From the NCBI GenBank assembly GCA_900299345.1, contig OMJM01000044.1, forward strand, positions 1 to 64,000: a DNA stretch of 64,000 nt, given 5' to 3'. Positions 59,141 through 64,000 of the stretch are shown piece after piece. A model generated the notes under the pieces. The model worked only from the letters and a program-made list of their open reading frames with translations. It was not told where the DNA came from and searched no databases. This DNA is from a bacterium. GTDB lineage: Bacteria > Fibrobacterota > Fibrobacteria > UBA11236. Position numbers and translations under genes: made by a program. Positions within the stretch are counted from its first letter, which is position 1. Each line of letters opens with the position of its first letter.

Positions 59141-60328
59141 ATGGCATTCACTTTTACACGCACCTTCGGCCAGAACGAGGCCAGGGAAAGGCTTTCGCAA
59201 GCCTTGGCGCAGGGGCGTTTCCCGCACGCCATGCTGGTTCACGGTGAACCGGGGTTGGGACAGCATGCCTTGCTCTTGGATCTGGCGCAAATCCTGGTTT
59301 GTGAATCCACCAAGGATCGCGCCTGCGGCAAATGTTTTTCCTGCAAGGCATTTCAAAGCTCCTCTTTGGAGTCGGTGCATTACCTGATTCCGTTGGTGAA
59401 GAAAGACAAGGAGAAGGACAAGGATTCGGAAGACGCCGAAACGTCGATGAATTCCGATCAGATCGAGGAATTGTCCAAGGCCATCCAGAGCTGGCATGCC
59501 GCACCTTATGCGTTCAGCGTTCCGGGAAAAGCCTCGGTGCGTGTGCCGCAGGTCCGGGAACTGATCGGACGCCTCGGGTATGCGCGCAATCGCGGCGCAC
59601 GCATCGTACTGGTTCCTTATCTTGAATCCTTGACCACGGAAGCTTCCAATGCGTTGCTCAAGACTTTGGAAGAACCTCCGATGGATGTTTATTTCCTCAT
59701 CGCCAGCGAAAATCGCGCAATGTTGTTGCCGACTTTATTGTCGCGTTGCCTGCATTTGGGACTATCACCCTTGCCTTTGAAAGAGTTCAAGGAGACCGCT
59801 TCGATCCTGTCCGAGAAGGTTGGACGACCGTTGTCTTCGCACCTGCTTCCGTTCTCGGAAGGATCGCCGGGTGTCTATCTCGACTTGCTGGAGCATGGCG
59901 GGGACGAATTGCTGGAGGCTTCCGCAAGCTTTCTTTCCGCCATCACCGCATCGGATTGGCGTGTGTTCGCCGATTATGCGGGAACGATGGAGGAACTCGA
60001 AGACACGGCGCGGCTGATCCAATTCCTGTTGCGGTGCGCACGTTTGCATCAAGCCTTGCGGGCTCGCCACAACGGAGTGATGCACGGCAAGTCAGATGGC
60101 TATCGCTGGACTTCGCAGGCACTGCAAGCCGAGGGATGGGACACTTCGTTGTGCGTTCATATCGGCCCGTTGGAAGACATTGGCGATCTGCCCGGCTTCA
60201 CGGCCTACTTGCAATCCGCCTATCAGGCGGTGAGGGATTACACGCGCCCGCATGTGGCTTTGCTGGGATTGTTTCTCGAATATGATGCCAAGACGCACCG
60301 TGGGCATGCGACCGCAGGAAGAGTCTGA
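59141..60328 (+). CDS. holB: DNA polymerase III subunit delta' / clamp-loader ATPase-like
   Basis: GQNEARERLSQALAQGRFPHAMLVHGEPGLGQHALLLDLAQILVC...CGKCFSC; TTEASNALLKTLEEPP. Confidence 0.88.
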   Translation: MAFTFTRTFGQNEARERLSQALAQGRFPHAMLVHGEPGLGQHALLLDLAQILVCESTKDRACGKCFSCKAFQSSSLESVHYLIPLVKKDKEKDKDSEDAETSMNSDQIEELSKAIQSWHAAPYAFSVPGKASVRVPQVRELIGRLGYARNRGARIVLVPYLESLTTEASNALLKTLEEPPMDVYFLIASENRAMLLPTLLSRCLHLGLSPLPLKEFKETASILSEKVGRPLSSHLLPFSEGSPGVYLDLLEHGGDELLEASASFLSAITASDWRVFADYAGTMEELEDTARLIQFLLRCARLHQALRARHNGVMHGKSDGYRWTSQALQAEGWDTSLCVHIGPLEDIGDLPGFTAYLQSAYQAVRDYTRPHVALLGLFLEYDAKTHRGHATAGRV

Positions 60329-60329
60329 G

Positions 60330-62042
60330 ATGGAATCCCTCGTTGTTGACCTTCCACGCATTGTTCCGCCCACTGCTCCGGCGGATGAAACGACGCGTCG
60401 GAAACTGGCCAAGGAAATCAACGGTCCTTTGTTCGTCGCGGATTTGTTGTTGCTGCGCGGCATTCGCGGCAAGGAAGAGGCGCGCGCCTTCTTTCTGCCT
60501 GAACCGGCGCCCTCTTCGCCGCAATCCTTTCTGAATCTCGAACGCGCTGTAACCTTGTTGTGCGAAGCGCGCGCGCGGGGAGAACGCGTGGCGGTGCATG
60601 GAGACTACGACGTGGATGGCGTGACCGGCACGGCCTTGTTGTATCTCGGATTGAAGGAATTGGGATTCGATGCCCTCTGGATTTTACCCAATCGTTTCGA
60701 CGGCGGATACGGCATGTCGCGTCGCAGCCTGGGTTTGTTAAAAGAGCGTGGAGCTCAATGGGTCATTTCGGTGGACACGGGGATTGCGGCGGTGGAAGAA
60801 GTCGACCACGCGCGCGAACTCGGGTTGAAGGTCATCGTCACGGATCACCATCAGGCTCCGTCGGTGCTGCCGCGCGCTGAGGTGATTCTGAATCCCAACC
60901 AACCCGGCTGTCCGTATCCCAACAAAGGGCTTTCCGGCTGCGGGGTTGCGTATCGTTTGCTCGAAGCGCTGGCCGTAGCCTTGGGTGGTTCCGAACCGGA
61001 GCGCTATCTCGATCTTCTCGCCATGGGCAGCCTCGCGGACAGCGTTCCCGTCACCGGGGAAAATCGCGCCTTGATGCGTGCGGGGTTGCGGCGCATGGCA
61101 AATCCCACCAACGTGGGATTGAAAGTATTGCTCAAGCGTGCGGGGGTGGATTCCGTGGCGTTGACCAGCAGTGAAATTCTTTTCAAAGTCACGCCATTGC
61201 TCAATGCCGCCGGTCGCATGGGAAGTCCGGAGATCAGCCTGCGTCTTTTTCTGTCGCAAAGTGAAAGTGAAGCGCACCAGTGCCTGGACCGCATCGAAGT
61301 GGAGAATACCCGACGTCGCAAGCTCGATCAAACCAACACGGCGGAAGCCGTGCAGCGGGCGGAAAACGATCCGGAGTTTCGGGATGCGTCGTGTCTGGTT
61401 CTGGACTCACCGGACTGGCACGAAGGCGTGATCGGCATCGTGGCCGCGCGTCTTGTCGACAAATTTCGCCGGCCGTCCTTTGTGATGGCGATCGATGCGG
61501 AAGGGTTTGCGCGAGGAAGCGGCCGCACGGTCCCCGGCTTTAATCTCCACAAGGCGCTGTCCGATAATGCGGAACTGTTCGAGAAATGGGGAGGACACGA
61601 ATTCGCCTGCGGGTTCACCATCCGCAAGGAAAATATTCCCACATTCCGCGAACGCATGGTTCTTCGTGCCCGGGATATCCTCGTCAATGGACCGCCCCGC
61701 CTGGAAATCATTCCAACCTTGGCAGTGAGCCTCAGCGAGGTCAATGAGGAAGGTCTGTTATGGCTGCGCCGTTTCGAACCTTTCGGCACGAGCAACATCG
61801 CCCCTTTGTTTTATGCCGAGAATGTGGAACTGAACGGTGAACCGCGCACGGTGGGAGAAAAGCACTTGAAGTTTTCCGTGCGCGAAGGGAATCAGGTGTT
61901 GGACGCCATCGGCTTCAACCTCGGCCATCTCGCGGACTGGATGCGGACAAGGGCGCGGATCGAACGTCTGGCATTTTATCCGGAATGGAATGTGTTCCGG
62001 GGAACGAAACGAATCCAGCTGCGTGTAACGGCGCTGGAATAA
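60330..62042 (+). CDS. recJ: Single-stranded-DNA-specific exonuclease RecJ
   Basis: VHGDYDVDGVTGTALL; VTDHHQAP; GCGVAYRLLEAL; GSGRTVPGFNLHKAL. Confidence 0.96.
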   Translation: MESLVVDLPRIVPPTAPADETTRRKLAKEINGPLFVADLLLLRGIRGKEEARAFFLPEPAPSSPQSFLNLERAVTLLCEARARGERVAVHGDYDVDGVTGTALLYLGLKELGFDALWILPNRFDGGYGMSRRSLGLLKERGAQWVISVDTGIAAVEEVDHARELGLKVIVTDHHQAPSVLPRAEVILNPNQPGCPYPNKGLSGCGVAYRLLEALAVALGGSEPERYLDLLAMGSLADSVPVTGENRALMRAGLRRMANPTNVGLKVLLKRAGVDSVALTSSEILFKVTPLLNAAGRMGSPEISLRLFLSQSESEAHQCLDRIEVENTRRRKLDQTNTAEAVQRAENDPEFRDASCLVLDSPDWHEGVIGIVAARLVDKFRRPSFVMAIDAEGFARGSGRTVPGFNLHKALSDNAELFEKWGGHEFACGFTIRKENIPTFRERMVLRARDILVNGPPRLEIIPTLAVSLSEVNEEGLLWLRRFEPFGTSNIAPLFYAENVELNGEPRTVGEKHLKFSVREGNQVLDAIGFNLGHLADWMRTRARIERLAFYPEWNVFRGTKRIQLRVTALE

Positions 62043-62048
62043 TTTTTT

Positions 62049-62234
62049 TTACGACAACCAGTTGTCGCGGGACCACCAAAAGGCCCAAGTCACCGCGTTG
62101 CAGAATCCGAAAAACGAAGTCCACAGGAGGAGTCCAAGCAGTTTGGTGCCACCGAGCGACACGGACCAAGACGTGCAGGCCGCGATGCCGATGAGGTAAA
62201 CGACGAGTATTCCGAGAATTTTTGTGCGGGACAT
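62049..62234 (-). CDS. Small hypothetical membrane protein
   Basis: 61 aa, two hydrophobic segments. Confidence 0.45.
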   Translation of the reverse strand: MSRTKILGILVVYLIGIAACTSWSVSLGGTKLLGLLLWTSFFGFCNAVTWAFWWSRDNWLS

Positions 62235-62274
62235 GGATTCCTCTTGCGTTCGATTTAAAGCGGGTAAAATTTAA

Positions 62275-62508
62275 TCATTCGGCAGGTTTCAGGGTTTTGC
62301 ACCGCGCGCACTTGGTTTTTCCGTCCCAGTCGCGGATCCATGCATGGCCTTTCAGGCAAAGATTCGCCTCCGGCGCCTTGGATTTGAACAAATCGTCCAA
62401 TCCCTTCTTCACCTGGTTGCGATCCACGGGTTTGTCCTGCATGCTCTGCTGGAAAAGCTTGTCGCGTTCGTCGTAGTTGGAGGAGCCCCGGTAACCCATT
62501 CTGGACAT
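62275..62508 (-). CDS. Small hypothetical protein with a CxxC-type C-terminal motif
   Basis: LCLKGHAWIRDWDGKTKCARCKTLKPAE; Cys/His arrangement suggestive of a zinc ribbon. Confidence 0.5.
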   Translation of the reverse strand: MSRMGYRGSSNYDERDKLFQQSMQDKPVDRNQVKKGLDDLFKSKAPEANLCLKGHAWIRDWDGKTKCARCKTLKPAE

Positions 62509-62555
62509 TTCCCGAAACCGTACAGTCCGGCATATCCAATCTAATTTTGCAACCC

Positions 62556-64000
62556 ATGTCCCAGACCCCCATGATGAAGCAGTATCTGGAGATCAAATCC
62601 AGATACCCGGACACACTGTTGCTTTATCGCATGGGTGATTTTTACGAAACCTTTGACGACGATGCCGTCACGGCTTCGCGTGTACTGGGTCTCACCTTGA
62701 CCCGGCGCAACCACGGCGGCAAGGATCCGACGCCGCTGGCGGGTTTCCCGCACCATGCGCTGGAGCGCTACATGCCCAAGCTCATCGCGGCCGGACTCAA
62801 GGTGGCGGTGTGTGAACAGACCGAGGATCCCGCGCAAGCCAAAGACGTCGTGAAGCGTGAAGTTACCGAGGTGGTGACCCGGGGCACGGCGTTGTCGGAA
62901 AATTATCTGGAAGCCAAGTCCAACAACTATCTCGCGGCCGTGTATCCCGCTCCGGGCGAGGACAAGTACGGCCTGTCGTACCTCGATCTCAGCACGGGTC
63001 ACTTTGCCGTGGCCGAGGGAGGATTGGAAGAAGTCGCGGGTGAACTCTACCGCATGAACGCGCAAGAGCTGTTGTATCCCGAAGCAGCGGAACTTCCTCC
63101 TGAACTGGATCGGTTCCGCGACCGCGAGCGGCTTCCGTTCACCGCCTTACCCAAGGGATATTTTCACCTCGACGAAGGTGTCGCATCATTGCAGCGTCAC
63201 TTCAAGGTGCATTCGCTTGAAGCCTTCGGTTGTACGCATCTGCCGTTGGCGCTGCGTGCCGCATCCGCCGCACTGGCTTATGCCAAGGACAGCAAAAAAT
63301 CCGAGTTGTCCCATCTGGTGCAACTCACGGCAACGCGCTTCGACCGATACATGACATTGGACGAAGCCACGGTACGCAACCTCGAGTTGATCAAACCGAT
63401 CCATGGCGAGGATGAATCGGGCACGCTGTTCCATCTCTTGGATCGCACGGTCACGGCCATGGGCGGCCGCACACTCAAGTTTTGGTTGACGCATCCGCTG
63501 TTGGATCGTCCGGCCATCGAAGCGCGTCTCGATGCGGTGCAGGAACTTGCCGATCATCCGGAGATTTTGCGCGCTCTGTGGCAGCATTTGCAGGGCATCA
63601 ACGACATTGAGCGTATCACCGCCAAGTGCGGTGCAGCGCGTGTGCATGCCCGCGATCTTTCCGGGCTGGGTTCCTCGCTGATCGAAGCTGGCAAGCTCGC
63701 GGAAGTATTGCAAGGTTTGAAGTCCGCGTTGTTCGCCGAGTGTGCAAAGCCCCTGGAAGGGCTGGGACAAAAAGGCGCGGATCTGGCGGATAAGTTCACC
63801 GAACGTCCACCCTTGACCGTGCGTGAAGGCGGCATGATCCGCCCCGGTGTATTTCCCGAACTCGATGCGCTGAATCACAATATCCGTGATGGACGCGAAT
63901 GGTTGAACGGGCTGCAACAGCGCGAGCGGGATGCCACGGGTATTCCCAGCCTCAAGGTCGGCTACAACAAGGTGTTCGGCTATTATCTCGAAGTCACCAA
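62556..64000 (+). CDS. mutS: DNA mismatch repair protein MutS (N-terminal part, truncated by window edge)
   Basis: Translated by hand: MSQTPMMKQYLEIKSRYPDTLLLYRMGDFYETFDDDAVTASRVLGLTLTRR; not in the ORF track because no stop lies within the window. Confidence 0.96.
   Translation, partial: MSQTPMMKQYLEIKSRYPDTLLLYRMGDFYETFDDDAVTASRVLGLTLTRRNHGGKDPTPLAGFPHHALERYMPKLIAAGLKVAVCEQTEDPAQAKDVVKREVTEVVTRGTALSENYLEAKSNNYLAAVYPAPGEDKYGLSYLDLSTGHFAVAEGGLEEVAGELYRMNAQELLYPEAAELPPELDRFRDRERLPFTALPKGYFHLDEGVASLQRHFKVHSLEAFGCTHLPLALRAASAALAYAKDSKKSELSHLVQLTATRFDRYMTLDEATVRNLELIKPIHGEDESGTLFHLLDRTVTAMGGRTLKFWLTHPLLDRPAIEARLDAVQELADHPEILRALWQHLQGINDIERITAKCGAARVHARDLSGLGSSLIEAGKLAEVLQGLKSALFAECAKPLEGLGQKGADLADKFTERPPLTVREGGMIRPGVFPELDALNHNIRDGREWLNGLQQRERDATGIPSLKVGYNKVFGYYLEVT

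Overview
The window is a gene-dense bacterial chromosome segment. The gene complement looks like the FCB superphylum (Fibrobacterota/Bacteroidota-like): a PorV/PorQ-type barrel, a PorX-type response regulator, bacillithiol genes and LptD. That placement is inference from family content, not from a marker-gene tree. I recognise about 65 coding genes. Recognised housekeeping blocks: rpmH-rnpA-yidD-yidC-mnmE, cydAB, secDF, ribD-ribE-ribBA-ribH-nusB, accA/accB/accC, serS, lptD, hisB, tsaE, tsaD, ftsX-envC, holB, recJ and the start of mutS (runs off the right edge). No rRNA, tRNA, CRISPR array or transposase was recognised. Main points for follow-up: (1) a PorV/PorQ-like outer-membrane barrel that appears to carry an inserted Reg_prop-type beta-propeller, plus a PorX-type receiver-PglZ regulator next to tsaE, pointing to type IX secretion; (2) a bshC-bshB1-bshA bacillithiol operon translationally coupled to a SAM methyltransferase, a candidate N-methyl-bacillithiol synthase; (3) a candidate protein O-mannosylation locus (DUF2723/TMEM260-like protein, polyprenol-phosphate-mannose synthase, flippase-like protein, further glycosyltransferases); (4) a TonB-receptor-like gene split by one in-frame TAA; (5) two long palindromes sharing a GTAGGGGCG core, one of which supplies the stop codon of porX.
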